This document shows positions 54,009 through 63,714 of a DNA stretch of 64,000 bases, piece by piece. The translations under genes and the position numbers were made by a program. The stretch comes from Paenibacillus sp. YPG26 (GTDB lineage Bacteria; Bacillota; Bacilli; Paenibacillales; Paenibacillaceae), in assembly GCF_023704175.1 (NCBI RefSeq), contig NZ_CP084530.1:244501-308500 (forward strand). Direction: 5' to 3'. Positions within the stretch are counted from its first letter, which is position 1. Each line of letters begins with the position of its first letter. The notes below the pieces were generated by a model, which was given only the letters and a program-made list of their open reading frames with translations, had not been told where the DNA came from and searched no databases.

Positions 54009-55799
54009 ATGTTTTTTGTCCGAATGATGAATGACATGAAAATGAAGAAGAAGCTTGCGTTCACATTCATTACAGTCGCCGTTCTACCCCTGCTACTGAG
54101 CGGTCTGTTCCTAATGGGGAAGCTTCGCGGGATCGTCATTAACGATGCATTCAAGCAGGTCTCGGCCAATGTGGAACGAGTTCAGAAGCGTACGGAGGAG
54201 CTGATTAATGTACCGCTTGATATTTCCTACCGGCTGACGAATGACAACCGGATGAAGCGGGTCGCCAGCCAGCATTACAGCGATTATACGGAGGTGATAA
54301 AGACCTACCGGGAGTATACGGATATCCGCGACTATCTGCAGTTATACAAAGAGATCTCGGGCATCCGTGTCTACGTGGATAATCCGGGTGCTCTTAACAA
54401 CTGGGAGTTCATTCAGCCTGGCCCCAATATCACAACCGCCAAATGGTACAAGGAAGCCATCCAGCAGAAGGGTCTTGCAGGCTGGAACCTTATCGAGGAC
54501 GAGCGCAGCGGCGCCGATCACCTAAGTCTGATTCGTTCTTTTTCAGTGGATTCCTTAGGACGGGAGGGAGTTCTCGTTATTAATGTAGCCAGGCAGCAGC
54601 TGAGTTCAATTCTGGATCAGGAGTCATTTCCCACCTTGCTTGTGGACACCCGGAACCGGATCGTCGCGGCTAATGAGCCCGGCTTGTACGGGAAGGATCT
54701 GTCTGAGATCCATGCTGACGAAAATATACTTTTCCGGAAGGAGGGAAGTTACGACACGCTGCTGGATGGCCGAGCGTCCAAGGTGGTGATCGCGGATCTG
54801 AATCCACAGAACAGCTGGAATGGGCTTCGCATCATCTCGATCTTCTCTGTGTCTGACATTACCCGCGATGCCAACCAGGTGATCCGGCTTGGCGTTGTCG
54901 TCATTACGGGCAGCTTGATCTTTGCCATCGTACTGATCTATGCATCTGCTTCGCTGTTATCCAGAAGGCTTCTTCGTCTAAGCCGGCATATGTCCAAAGT
55001 AGGGGCGGGCTCATGGGATACTTTCCTTCATATTGATGCCAAGGATGAGATCGGCGTGCTGTCCAGGCAGTTCAATGCGCTGGTCAGGAACGTGACCCAG
55101 CTGGTGGAGGAAGTTCAGGAGACCAATCGTCAGAAGAGCCTGGCCCAGCAAAGACAGAATGAGATGAAGTTCAAAATGCTGGTCAGCCAGATTAATCCCC
55201 ATTTCCTCTTCAACTCGCTGGAATCGATCCGGATGGAGGCTCATATCCGCAGACAGGATGATATTGCGGAAGCGGTATGGCTGCTCAGCAAGCTGCTGCG
55301 CAGCAGTCTGGAGGCGGGCAACAGCAAGATTCCCTTACGCGAAGAGCTTGAGCTCGTGCGCTGTTATCTCGACATTCAGAAGTTCCGGTATGAAGAGCGC
55401 CTAAGGTACCATTTGGAGGTCGATCCGAAGCTTGCGGAGATGCTTGTTCCCTCCATGATCATTCAGCCTTTGGTGGAGAATGCCATCATTCACGGTCTGG
55501 ATCACCGCGCGGAAGGAGGCCTGATTATCGTGGAGGTGAAGGAAGTGCAGGAAGGAGTCCGGATCAAGGTATGTGACAACGGTGCCGGCTTCCCGTCTGA
55601 ACGCCTTGCCCAGGTGCGGAAGGAACTTGTCTCACCCGTTAGACAGCATGAAGACAGAAGTATCGGACTGCGGAACGTGAATGATCGGCTTGTTCTGCTC
55701 TACGGGGAACCGAGCGCCTTGGTTATCACAAGCGAGTTCGGTTCCGGAGCTTGTATTACGTTTGTTATTCCAGGAGGTGAGCTCCATTGCTCAAAGTAG
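54009..55799 (+). CDS. YesM-type sensor histidine kinase
   Basis: 596 residues from the ATG at 54009 (GGAAGGGGAGGG upstream; the frame also opens at 53931, but there it runs through the terminator). Two membrane helices flank a dCache-like extracellular sensor region. A HAMP segment follows, then the His_kinase domain with INPHFLFNSLES (His398) and an ATPase part with NAIIHGLDH, VCDNGAGFP and IGLRNVNDRL. It probably senses an extracellular sugar and phosphorylates the regulator encoded just downstream, whose start lies inside this gene. Confidence 0.92.
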   Translation: MFFVRMMNDMKMKKKLAFTFITVAVLPLLLSGLFLMGKLRGIVINDAFKQVSANVERVQKRTEELINVPLDISYRLTNDNRMKRVASQHYSDYTEVIKTYREYTDIRDYLQLYKEISGIRVYVDNPGALNNWEFIQPGPNITTAKWYKEAIQQKGLAGWNLIEDERSGADHLSLIRSFSVDSLGREGVLVINVARQQLSSILDQESFPTLLVDTRNRIVAANEPGLYGKDLSEIHADENILFRKEGSYDTLLDGRASKVVIADLNPQNSWNGLRIISIFSVSDITRDANQVIRLGVVVITGSLIFAIVLIYASASLLSRRLLRLSRHMSKVGAGSWDTFLHIDAKDEIGVLSRQFNALVRNVTQLVEEVQETNRQKSLAQQRQNEMKFKMLVSQINPHFLFNSLESIRMEAHIRRQDDIAEAVWLLSKLLRSSLEAGNSKIPLREELELVRCYLDIQKFRYEERLRYHLEVDPKLAEMLVPSMIIQPLVENAIIHGLDHRAEGGLIIVEVKEVQEGVRIKVCDNGAGFPSERLAQVRKELVSPVRQHEDRSIGLRNVNDRLVLLYGEPSALVITSEFGSGACITFVIPGGELHCSK

Positions 55800-57343
55800 T
55801 CATTGTCGACGACGAGCCTAAGCTCCGTCAAGGTCTTCAGACGCTGATTCCGTGGGGACAGCTTGGCTTCGCCGTTGCAGCTGCGGCAGCCAATGGACAA
55901 GAAGCGCTTACGGTGATTGAGGAAGAGGATCCCGATCTTGTTATTGCCGATATCCGTATGCCGGTCATGGATGGGCTGCAGTTGATTCAGCACCTGACAG
56001 CCGCCCGGCACCGGACCCAGTTCATCATACTCAGCGGTTATGCCGACTTCGAGTACGCCAAGCAGGCCATCAACTACGGGGTTGCCGGTTACCTGCTTAA
56101 GCCGGTGGACACCAAAGAGATGGTGGCAAGGGTAAAAGGAGTGCGCGAACGCATTGAAGCGGAGCAGCTTCAGCGGGAGCGGCATCAGGCAGAGATCAGG
56201 GACCGGGACTGGCTTCTACACCGTCTGCTCGTTCCTCAGGATAGAGCCGGCGACCCGGCAAGGCTCAGGAGCATGGCGGCAGAAGCAGGTCTGCTCTGGA
56301 GCAGCTATGAGGTCATTGCCGCTCTCCCGCAGGCAGCGGGACCGGGCCATTCTGATGTGCTGCGCCAGCTTGCAGATGCATGGAGGCCCATTATTGAGGG
56401 AGAGTACAGAGGAGTTATCACCCTACATCCCCCGTATGTGGTCCTGCTTCTACAGGAGCCGCTGCGAGGAAGGCAGCGCCGGGAGAAGCTGTATCTGGAG
56501 CTGAAGAGCGCCGCGAACGGGCTCAGGTTCACAGCAGCAACCGGAGGAGGGACCGCGGCTGCGCCTGACAAGCTTAGTCCTTGTTATCTGAAAGCCCGGG
56601 AGTCCATAGAACAAGCCTTCTTCGGCGAGAAGGGCCGGCTGCTGGGGCCGAACCCTCCGGTGTATCCGGTGCCGGATCCGGAATGGCTGTCTGGCGGCAG
56701 CAGTGCCGGAGAGAGAATGGAGCAGCTTATCTTCCGCCTGTATTACAGCCTGGATGCCGGCAATCATGCGGGGGTGCGCCCCTTGATAGGCGAGGCGGCA
56801 GCAACCTTTTTGCTCCAGGGACAGGATGAGAGGGGGGTGAAGGAGTCCTTCTTCTTTCTCTCGAATGCCGTTATTCACAAACAGATCGGGAACTCCTCCA
56901 GAAAAGGGATAGGGACAGAGGCGGTATCGCGCTTCTTGAATGGAATCTATCAATACGAATATTTGGTCGATCTGCTGGAGGAGACCCACCAGTTCCTGCT
57001 CGCCTTGGCAGAAGACGGCGAACCCGGAGGGAAGGAGCAGGAACTGAAGAAGATGATCAGCTTCATCCACAGGCATTATGCCGAGAATCTGCGACTTGAT
57101 ACGCTGGCTGGACTGCTTAATTACAGCACGGCGTATCTGGGACAGCTGTTCAAGAATAAGACAGGGGAGTACTTTAACACGTATCTGGACAAGGTCCGGA
57201 TCGAGAAAGCCAAGGAGCTGCTGGGACAGGGAATGAAGGTATATGAGGTAGCTGAACGTGTCGGCTACGCGAACGTCAATTATTTTCACAGCAAGTTCAA
57301 GAAGTATGAGGGCCGTTCCCCGTCTGATTATAAGAATCCGTAA
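55787..57343 (+). CDS. YesN-type response regulator, AraC output
   Basis: 518 residues from a TTG at 55787, with AGGAGGTGA upstream and a 13-base overlap with the kinase. The receiver domain (VVIVDDEP, IADIRMPVMDG with phospho-acceptor Asp55, YLLKPV) is followed by a long middle region and a C-terminal AraC double HTH (LRLDTLAGLLNYSTAYLGQLFK; VYEVAERVGYANVNYFHSKFK). It is expected to activate the permease and lipoprotein genes that follow. Confidence 0.93.
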   Translation: MLKVVIVDDEPKLRQGLQTLIPWGQLGFAVAAAAANGQEALTVIEEEDPDLVIADIRMPVMDGLQLIQHLTAARHRTQFIILSGYADFEYAKQAINYGVAGYLLKPVDTKEMVARVKGVRERIEAEQLQRERHQAEIRDRDWLLHRLLVPQDRAGDPARLRSMAAEAGLLWSSYEVIAALPQAAGPGHSDVLRQLADAWRPIIEGEYRGVITLHPPYVVLLLQEPLRGRQRREKLYLELKSAANGLRFTAATGGGTAAAPDKLSPCYLKARESIEQAFFGEKGRLLGPNPPVYPVPDPEWLSGGSSAGERMEQLIFRLYYSLDAGNHAGVRPLIGEAAATFLLQGQDERGVKESFFFLSNAVIHKQIGNSSRKGIGTEAVSRFLNGIYQYEYLVDLLEETHQFLLALAEDGEPGGKEQELKKMISFIHRHYAENLRLDTLAGLLNYSTAYLGQLFKNKTGEYFNTYLDKVRIEKAKELLGQGMKVYEVAERVGYANVNYFHSKFKKYEGRSPSDYKNP

Positions 57344-57428
57344 TTTGTAGATGATTTTCTCCGAAATCTGTTGTATGGGCTGCGTGTGCTCCCTGATCTA
57401 TGATGGAAACCAAGGGAGGGGAGAAATT

Positions 57429-58385
57429 ATGAAAGCGATATCAGTTAGAAAGGAAGGCGCTTACAGAGAGAGAAAGAAGAAGGCCTGGAAGGTATTTAAA
57501 AATCAGAAGTACCTGTACTTCATGTCCGTTCCGTTCGTTCTCTGGGTCTTCGTCTTCCAGTACCTGCCCTTGTGGGGCTGGACCATGGCCTTCCAGAAGT
57601 ATAAGCCTGGCGTAGGCTTTTTCGATCAGAAGTGGGTAGGATTCGAGCACTTTCGCGCCTTGTTCCAGGATGAGCATTTCTACCAGGTGTTAAGAAATAC
57701 GCTTGCCATGAGCTTCATGGGCCTGATCGCCGGCTTCATAGTCCCTGTTGTCTTCGCGCTCCTGCTCAATGAGGTTCGGATTCAGGTGATGAAGCGGTTC
57801 GTACAGACCATTTCTTATTTGCCCCACTTCGTATCCTGGGTGGTTGCGGCAGGGATTGTCACCAAGATGCTCTCGACCGACGGCGGGGTTGTGAATGATA
57901 TCCTCATGGGCCTGCACCTTATTGATCAGCCTATCCAGTTCATGGCACAGGGACATTGGTTCTGGGGCATAGTAACCGGCGCTGACATCTGGAAGGAGAC
58001 AGGCTGGAACGCGATAATCTATCTGGCTGCGATCTCCGGAATTGGTCCTGAGCTGTACGAAGCCGCCCGGGTAGACGGGGCAAGCCGGCTTAGACAAATG
58101 TGGCATATCACCCTGCCGGGGATTCGTCCAACCATCATCGTTCTGTTAATTATGTCCATCGGCCATCTGCTTGGAACGGGCTTCGAGAAGCAGTTCCTGC
58201 TGGGCAATCATATGGTCATCGATTACTCCGAAGTGCTTGATTTGTATGCGCTTAACTATGGTCTGGGGATGGCACGCTACTCCTTCGGGACGGCGATCAA
58301 TATCTTCAATTCGGTGATCAGCCTGATCCTGTTGTTCGCGGCTAACGGTATCTTTAAGCGCTTCACCAAAGAAAGCATTATGTAA
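57429..58385 (+). CDS. LplB-type sugar ABC transporter permease
   Basis: 318 residues from the ATG at 57429 (GGGAGGGGAG upstream). Six membrane helices with the EAA-type loop YEAARVDGASRLRQMWHITLPGI that contacts the ATPase. It begins the uptake genes behind YesM/YesN. No ATPase gene is in the window; such systems usually share an MsmX-like ATPase encoded elsewhere. Confidence 0.92.
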   Translation: MKAISVRKEGAYRERKKKAWKVFKNQKYLYFMSVPFVLWVFVFQYLPLWGWTMAFQKYKPGVGFFDQKWVGFEHFRALFQDEHFYQVLRNTLAMSFMGLIAGFIVPVVFALLLNEVRIQVMKRFVQTISYLPHFVSWVVAAGIVTKMLSTDGGVVNDILMGLHLIDQPIQFMAQGHWFWGIVTGADIWKETGWNAIIYLAAISGIGPELYEAARVDGASRLRQMWHITLPGIRPTIIVLLIMSIGHLLGTGFEKQFLLGNHMVIDYSEVLDLYALNYGLGMARYSFGTAINIFNSVISLILLFAANGIFKRFTKESIM

Positions 58386-58399
58386 GGAGGAAGGATGAT

Positions 58400-59338
58400 A
58401 TGGAGGCTGTCAAAAGCACCAAGCCTGTCGGCGGATTGAAGGCCAAGCTTCAGTCCAAATCACCGCAAGACCGCATCCTGGAAGTATTCGTGTATTTCTC
58501 CATGACGGTCGTCACTGTTCTAACCATCTATCCGTTCTTGAACGTGCTGGCCATTTCCTTTAACGATTCGGTGGATACCGTTCGAGGTGGAATCACCATC
58601 TGGCCAAGGGAATTCACGCTCAAGAATTACGAATTGATCTTCAACTACGGAGGACTCATCACCGGATTCAAAATATCTGTCCTGCGGACCCTCATTGGTA
58701 CGGTGCTAGGCTTGATCAGCGGTTCGATGCTGGCTTATGTGCTTGCGCGAGCCGACTTTCAAGGAAGAAGATTCATCTCTGTCTTCCTGGCCATCACCAT
58801 GTATGTGTCCGGGGGCCTTATTCCGGGATTCATCCTGATGAAGGATCTTCATTTGATTAACACATTTGCCGTGTATGTTCTGCCTGGACTCGTAAGCGCG
58901 TTCAACGTCTTCGTGATTCGATCCTTCATCGACGGTCTTCCCTATGCTCTGCAGGAATCAGCCAAGCTTGACGGGGCTAACGACTTTACCATCTATTGGC
59001 GAGTCATCCTGCCTCTGTGCAAGCCGGCGCTTGCCACCGTGGCGCTATTTCTGGCGGTAGGACAATGGAACTCCTGGTTCGACACCTATCTGTTCAACGG
59101 GTCTAATGAAGCGCTGACGACTCTGCAATATGAGCTGATGAAGATTCTGCAAAGTACAACCACGAGCGCGACCAACGCCCAGGATGCGGCCAATATGGCA
59201 GAGCGGATGGCACAGGTCTCGCCGGAATCGGTCAAAATGGCCATCACGATCATCGTAACGGTGCCGATCCTTATCGTGTATCCGTTCTTGCAGAAATATT
59301 TCGTTAAAGGTATGACGCTAGGCGCAGTCAAGAGTTAA
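58400..59338 (+). CDS. YtcP-type sugar ABC transporter permease
   Basis: 312 residues, 14 bases after the partner permease, with AAGGAGGAAG before the ATG. Six helices and the EAA loop QESAKLDGANDFTIYWRVILPLC. It ends in the family's FLQKYFVKGMTLGAVKS, and pairs with the LplB-type subunit to form the channel. Confidence 0.93.
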   Translation: MEAVKSTKPVGGLKAKLQSKSPQDRILEVFVYFSMTVVTVLTIYPFLNVLAISFNDSVDTVRGGITIWPREFTLKNYELIFNYGGLITGFKISVLRTLIGTVLGLISGSMLAYVLARADFQGRRFISVFLAITMYVSGGLIPGFILMKDLHLINTFAVYVLPGLVSAFNVFVIRSFIDGLPYALQESAKLDGANDFTIYWRVILPLCKPALATVALFLAVGQWNSWFDTYLFNGSNEALTTLQYELMKILQSTTTSATNAQDAANMAERMAQVSPESVKMAITIIVTVPILIVYPFLQKYFVKGMTLGAVKS

Positions 59339-59411
59339 ACGAATGCAGGGCTGGTATTCATATGTACCGGCCTGTATTATACAAAATCAGCTATTATGGG
59401 AGGTTTTCTTC

Positions 59412-61106
59412 ATGAAGTCTCGTAAAAAAAGAATGTTTACGTCTCTACTGGTGTCGCTGACTTTGGTGGGTGCTCTTGCTGGATGTAGTGGAAATGAGAG
59501 TTCGCCTGCGGCTGGGGGGACTACTACAAGCGGGGACAGTCTGGAGCCGATTACACTGACTTATTTCTCTGAAGATCCCAGCACCAACTGGAATAACATG
59601 AAGGACGAGGTCGGTAAGCTTATTACTCAAAAGACCGGCGTGACACTGGATGCCGAATTCGCGGTTGGGGACCCGGTTCAGAAAATCTCCCTTATTGCCG
59701 CAACAGGGAACTATCCGGATTTGATCGCCGCGAAGGCGGATGTCGGCAAGCTGGTGGACGCCGGGGCGGTCATCGACCTTACGGAGCTCATCGACAAGCA
59801 TGCGCCAAACATCAAGAAGATGCTGGGGGACAAGATTGTAAGAACCAAATACAGCCTGGACGATCCGTCCATCTATGCGATTCCGACCTGGTCCGCTGTC
59901 GATGAGAAGAAGATCAAAGCGGATGAGGGCTTCGAGCTTCAGCACCGTGTTGTGAAGGAAGCGGGATACCCGGAGATCCGTACGGTACAGGATTATGAGA
60001 AAGTGATTAAGGATTATATCACGAAGCACCCGACCGATGAGAACGGGAACAAAAATATCGGCATGTCCCTGAACGCCGACGATTGGCATATGTATCAGGT
60101 AACGAACTCGGCATTTCTGACAACCGGAGGACCCAACGACGGGGAATACTTCATTGATCAGAACACACACCAGGCTACCTATCATTTCCGTCGTCCCGAA
60201 GAGAGAGAATACTTCCGCTGGCTGAACCACATGAACGCGGAAGGACTGCTCGATCCTGAGAGCTTCGTGCAGAAGACGGATCAGTTCAAGGCCAAGATCG
60301 CTTCAGGCAGAGTGCTCGGTCTGGCAGACCCTGAATGGGACTATGGCGACGGGCAGAATGCACTGAAGGCAGCTGGCAAATTCGATCAGACTTATGGTCA
60401 TTATCCGGTTACTATGAGCAAGGAGTATAAGGACACCAGCTTCTGGCCAGCCGGCTTTGATGGCGGGTATGGTATATCGATCTCCAGCAAGTGTAAGGAT
60501 CCGGTACGCGCGATCAAGTTCCTTGATTTTCTGGCATCAGAAGAAGGACAGATCCTGAACAACTGGGGAATTGAAGGCAAGCACTACACGGTGGAGAATG
60601 GCAAGCGCAAGATCATTCCTGCTGTACAGGAACGGATGGACAACGACAATGCAGCGTTCACCAAAGAGTCTGGTATGGGTCTGTACTGGAACATGATGGT
60701 CCACTACGGCGATGGTATCAAGGACTCAACTGGCAATTACTTCACCCGCAACTATCCGGAACTGCTGGCTACAACTTACAACAAGGCAGAGAAGGAGACT
60801 TTGAAGGCCTATAAGGCTGAGCATTGGAAGGACCTGTTCCCTAAAGAAGAAGAATTCACACCAAGAGCTTATGGAGCTGCTTACACCATGTCTCTGCCTA
60901 ACGACGATCCTGCTGTTATTCTGGGCGCCAAGATGAAGGACATTACATGGAAGCGCATTCCTGAGGCGGTTATGGCCAAGCCGGAGAACTTCGACAAGAT
61001 TTGGGACGCATATATGGCTGACCTCGAGAAGGCTGGAGTTAAAGAGATGGAAGAAGCCTATACCAAGCATATTCAGGACCGGATCAAGCTGTGGTCGACA
61101 AACTAA
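59412..61106 (+). CDS. LipO-type extracellular solute-binding lipoprotein
   Basis: 564 residues from the ATG at 59412 (GGGAGG eight bases upstream). A lipoprotein signal with basic start MKSRKKR, hydrophobic core and lipobox LAGC places it on the outer face of the membrane. A large two-lobed binding domain follows (YFSEDPSTNWN, SRPEER-like loops, TLKAYKAEHWKDLFP). It should deliver an oligosaccharide to the two permeases. The binding specificity cannot be read; the neighbouring alpha-galactosidase only hints at alpha-galactosides. Confidence 0.92.
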   Translation: MKSRKKRMFTSLLVSLTLVGALAGCSGNESSPAAGGTTTSGDSLEPITLTYFSEDPSTNWNNMKDEVGKLITQKTGVTLDAEFAVGDPVQKISLIAATGNYPDLIAAKADVGKLVDAGAVIDLTELIDKHAPNIKKMLGDKIVRTKYSLDDPSIYAIPTWSAVDEKKIKADEGFELQHRVVKEAGYPEIRTVQDYEKVIKDYITKHPTDENGNKNIGMSLNADDWHMYQVTNSAFLTTGGPNDGEYFIDQNTHQATYHFRRPEEREYFRWLNHMNAEGLLDPESFVQKTDQFKAKIASGRVLGLADPEWDYGDGQNALKAAGKFDQTYGHYPVTMSKEYKDTSFWPAGFDGGYGISISSKCKDPVRAIKFLDFLASEEGQILNNWGIEGKHYTVENGKRKIIPAVQERMDNDNAAFTKESGMGLYWNMMVHYGDGIKDSTGNYFTRNYPELLATTYNKAEKETLKAYKAEHWKDLFPKEEEFTPRAYGAAYTMSLPNDDPAVILGAKMKDITWKRIPEAVMAKPENFDKIWDAYMADLEKAGVKEMEEAYTKHIQDRIKLWSTN

Positions 61107-61234
61107 GATTGATTAGCGAGGGTAAGTAGAGTTGAGGGATAAGTTGTCTTAAAGCTCTAAGCACGCCGAAGATCGGTTAGATACCTGTATAGAGCCGGCC
61201 TGGCCATTTGTGAATTCCAGTTATATGTAAAATT

Positions 61235-61266
61235 GAACCGCTCTTTCCCTACGGGAAGAGCGGTTC
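61235..61266 (+). terminator. Terminator of the sugar uptake operon
   Basis: GAACCGCTCTT(T)CCC / GGGAAGAGCGGTTC, a 14-bp stem with one bulged T and a 3-base loop. The T tract is short (TTCTTG). Confidence 0.7.
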
Positions 61267-61347
61267 TTGATGCTATGGCTATAAAATTTCCCATGCTTGG
61301 AGCGCTCGCTATTTCGCATTTTTATCCGGCTGAATATAAGTCAAACG

Positions 61348-61521
61348 TTAAGCCGCTATCGTTCGATTTTTGCCGCTTCTCTTTGCCTCGTACAGCAATT
61401 TGTCCGCTTGAATGAACAGCTCTTCCTTCGAAACCGCAAAATCATATGCCTTTAATCCAAGGCCTTCACTTTTTGGGCATATGAGGTGCTCATATTCAGC
61501 GGTACGAGTCGCAGTCCGCGG
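61348..61521 (-). pseudogene. C-terminal relic of a GGDEF domain
   Basis: Directly downstream of the sensor kinase's TAG, and in the same frame, 57 codons remain open to TAA at 61348. The last 30 residues (KEELFIQADKLLYEAKRSG, then KNRT) are the closing helix of diguanylate cyclases, whose consensus is AD-x-x-LY-x-AK-x-x-G-x-N. The GGDEF motif itself is missing, so no cyclase activity is possible. It looks like the stump of a deleted gene. Confidence 0.7.
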
Positions 61522-63693
61522 CTAATGAACGTTTATGCCAAACTGTTCATCTGCTCGCTCGATGGGGAAGGTGATTGTGACCGATGTGCCAACGTTGACT
61601 GTGCTGGTGACCGAGAAGGTGCCGCCGTGGCTTTGGATAATGCGGCGGCTGACCATAAGCCCGAGTCCGGTGCCTTTTTCTTTGGTGGTATAAAACGGCT
61701 CGCCGAGCCTTGCCAGCCGGTCCTTTGAGATCCCGCACCCCGTATCGCGAATCACGATCTCGACTGCCGCAGGGTCTAATCTGCGGACGCTGACTTCAAT
61801 GACGCCTCCGCTTGTGGTCGCTTCGAGCGCATTTTTAATAAAATTGATCATCACTTGCTTGATTTGATTCTCGTCACACAAGAGCAGCGGCAGTTCGTTG
61901 TCAGTCAAAACCTTGACCTCGATGCTGTTCAAAATCGCCTGCGTACTGAGTAGAGTGACGGTTTGCTGGATTAATTGCCCGATATCCTTGGGCGTACGCT
62001 TTGAAATCTGCGGTTTAGCGAGCACAAGCAGCTCGGATAAAATCCCTTCGATCCGGCTCATTTCTTCCGAAATAATCTGGAGATACTCCTGCTTGGCTGG
62101 CTGCCCGGACTTCATGAGCTGCAAAAATCCTTTGATCGCGGCGAGCGGATTGCGGATTTCATGTGCGATCCCGGCAGCAAGCTGGCCCGAAACGGACAAC
62201 TTCTCCGAGTTGATCAGCAGATCCTGTGTCTTTTTACGCTCTGTGATATCACGTATGACCGTGTAAATGGCAGCTTCTCCTTTAAAGACAGTCGGCATTG
62301 ATTTCGATTCTACATGGATAACTTTCCCGTCCGCACGAATTAGATTATGTTCAATCAACTCGACGGTTTGGCCGCCGGCCACCTCAAGCAGTCTCGCTTC
62401 GATCAAATCCCGATACTTCGGGGCTATGTATTGGATGAACGGTTTTTGCATGACCTCGGACTTATCGTTGCAGCCAATCAGTGCTGTGCCGGCTTCATTA
62501 ATAAACAGCCATTGCTGCCCGCGGGTTATGATGACCATATCCGGGGAGTCTTCGACAATTCGCCGGTATCCTTCTTCTGCTGCCAGCCGTTCTGTAATAT
62601 CGCGGGCGATCGCAAGAAATTGAACGATCTCCCCCTGCTCATTGCAGATCGCTCGTATTTTGTTCTCCATATATACGATATGACCGTCTTTATGCAAGTT
62701 CGGGGCGGTTACGAGTACCTCAAGCGAGTCTTGGAAAGGTGACGAATTTTCAAATTCCCGTACTTCGTTTTGCTCCCATTGATTTCCGCCGTAAAGACCG
62801 ATCACTTCTTCCGGCTTATAGCCAAGCACTCTCGTAATCGCGGGCGAAGTGTACTGGACGATTCCGGACTTGTCGGTAATTGTAATAATATCTTGCGAGT
62901 TCTCCGAAATCAGGTGATACAAATTTTCTGCCCTTTCCAGCTGTTCGCTCTTCAACTTCTCGTTCGTAATGTCTTTCACGATACAGAACAATGATTCAAT
63001 CTTGCCGCCACACATAATCGGAACAGATGTAACATTAACGTACAACGTACGCTCGTCTCTGTGAAAATAAGACATTTCGAAGCTGAGCGGCTCTCCTCGT
63101 AATGCCCATTCAAACTGCTGTTCAATAGAAGGTAAGTTGTGCACCTGGATCGCGTAAGGATTCGAGAGCAGCTCGTCCGCCGTATATCCGGTTAATTTCT
63201 CGCATGCCGGACTGATATACACGAGCCCGTCCGATTCAGAATATAAGAGGACGAGTTCGGGATGATTCTCAAGGATCGAATGGAATCGTTCTTCATATTC
63301 GCGCAACTGCTGTTCCAGCCGTCTCTGTTCCGAAATTTCGTGCATCTCAACGAGAAAATGCTGCGTAACGCTATCTGCGATAGTGATATGCAGCTGCATC
63401 CATACCATTCGGCCGTCTTTGCGGACGAACGGGTGCTCCAGGCGTTGCGGCTGCTGTCCATCTTGTTTGATTTGGGCAAGCAGCTCGCTTGCTGCGGCCG
63501 CTTCACCGAATCGCATAATCTTATGAAAAGACAGTCGCTGCAGTTCATTCTCCGCATAACCGAGCATCCGGCAAAAAGATTCGTTAACCATTAGAAAAGC
63601 GCCCTCGTTGGTAACGACCGCCAAACCGGCCCCGGCATGTTGGAACCAATGGGCGAATAAGACTTCCCTATGTATCTTTTGGTCTGCGGACAT
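61522..63693 (-). CDS. Four-PAS soluble sensor histidine kinase
   Basis: 723 residues from the ATG at 63693 (AGGGGGG about ten bases upstream); a GTG at 63714 is also in frame. Four successive PAS units (about 20-130, 140-260, 270-390, 395-505; for example MVNESFCRMLGY, YISPACEKLTGY, YTSPAITRVLGY) lead to HisKA with His511 in AHEIRNPLAAIKG. The ATPase domain has NALEA, DTGCGI and KGTGLGLMVSRRI. No membrane helix, so it senses internal cues. The layout resembles sporulation kinases of the KinA/KinE type, but no partner regulator is adjacent. Confidence 0.92.
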   Translation of the reverse strand: MSADQKIHREVLFAHWFQHAGAGLAVVTNEGAFLMVNESFCRMLGYAENELQRLSFHKIMRFGEAAAASELLAQIKQDGQQPQRLEHPFVRKDGRMVWMQLHITIADSVTQHFLVEMHEISEQRRLEQQLREYEERFHSILENHPELVLLYSESDGLVYISPACEKLTGYTADELLSNPYAIQVHNLPSIEQQFEWALRGEPLSFEMSYFHRDERTLYVNVTSVPIMCGGKIESLFCIVKDITNEKLKSEQLERAENLYHLISENSQDIITITDKSGIVQYTSPAITRVLGYKPEEVIGLYGGNQWEQNEVREFENSSPFQDSLEVLVTAPNLHKDGHIVYMENKIRAICNEQGEIVQFLAIARDITERLAAEEGYRRIVEDSPDMVIITRGQQWLFINEAGTALIGCNDKSEVMQKPFIQYIAPKYRDLIEARLLEVAGGQTVELIEHNLIRADGKVIHVESKSMPTVFKGEAAIYTVIRDITERKKTQDLLINSEKLSVSGQLAAGIAHEIRNPLAAIKGFLQLMKSGQPAKQEYLQIISEEMSRIEGILSELLVLAKPQISKRTPKDIGQLIQQTVTLLSTQAILNSIEVKVLTDNELPLLLCDENQIKQVMINFIKNALEATTSGGVIEVSVRRLDPAAVEIVIRDTGCGISKDRLARLGEPFYTTKEKGTGLGLMVSRRIIQSHGGTFSVTSTVNVGTSVTITFPIERADEQFGINVH

Positions 63694-63714
63694 GACGTAC
63701 GTGACCCCCCTCAC

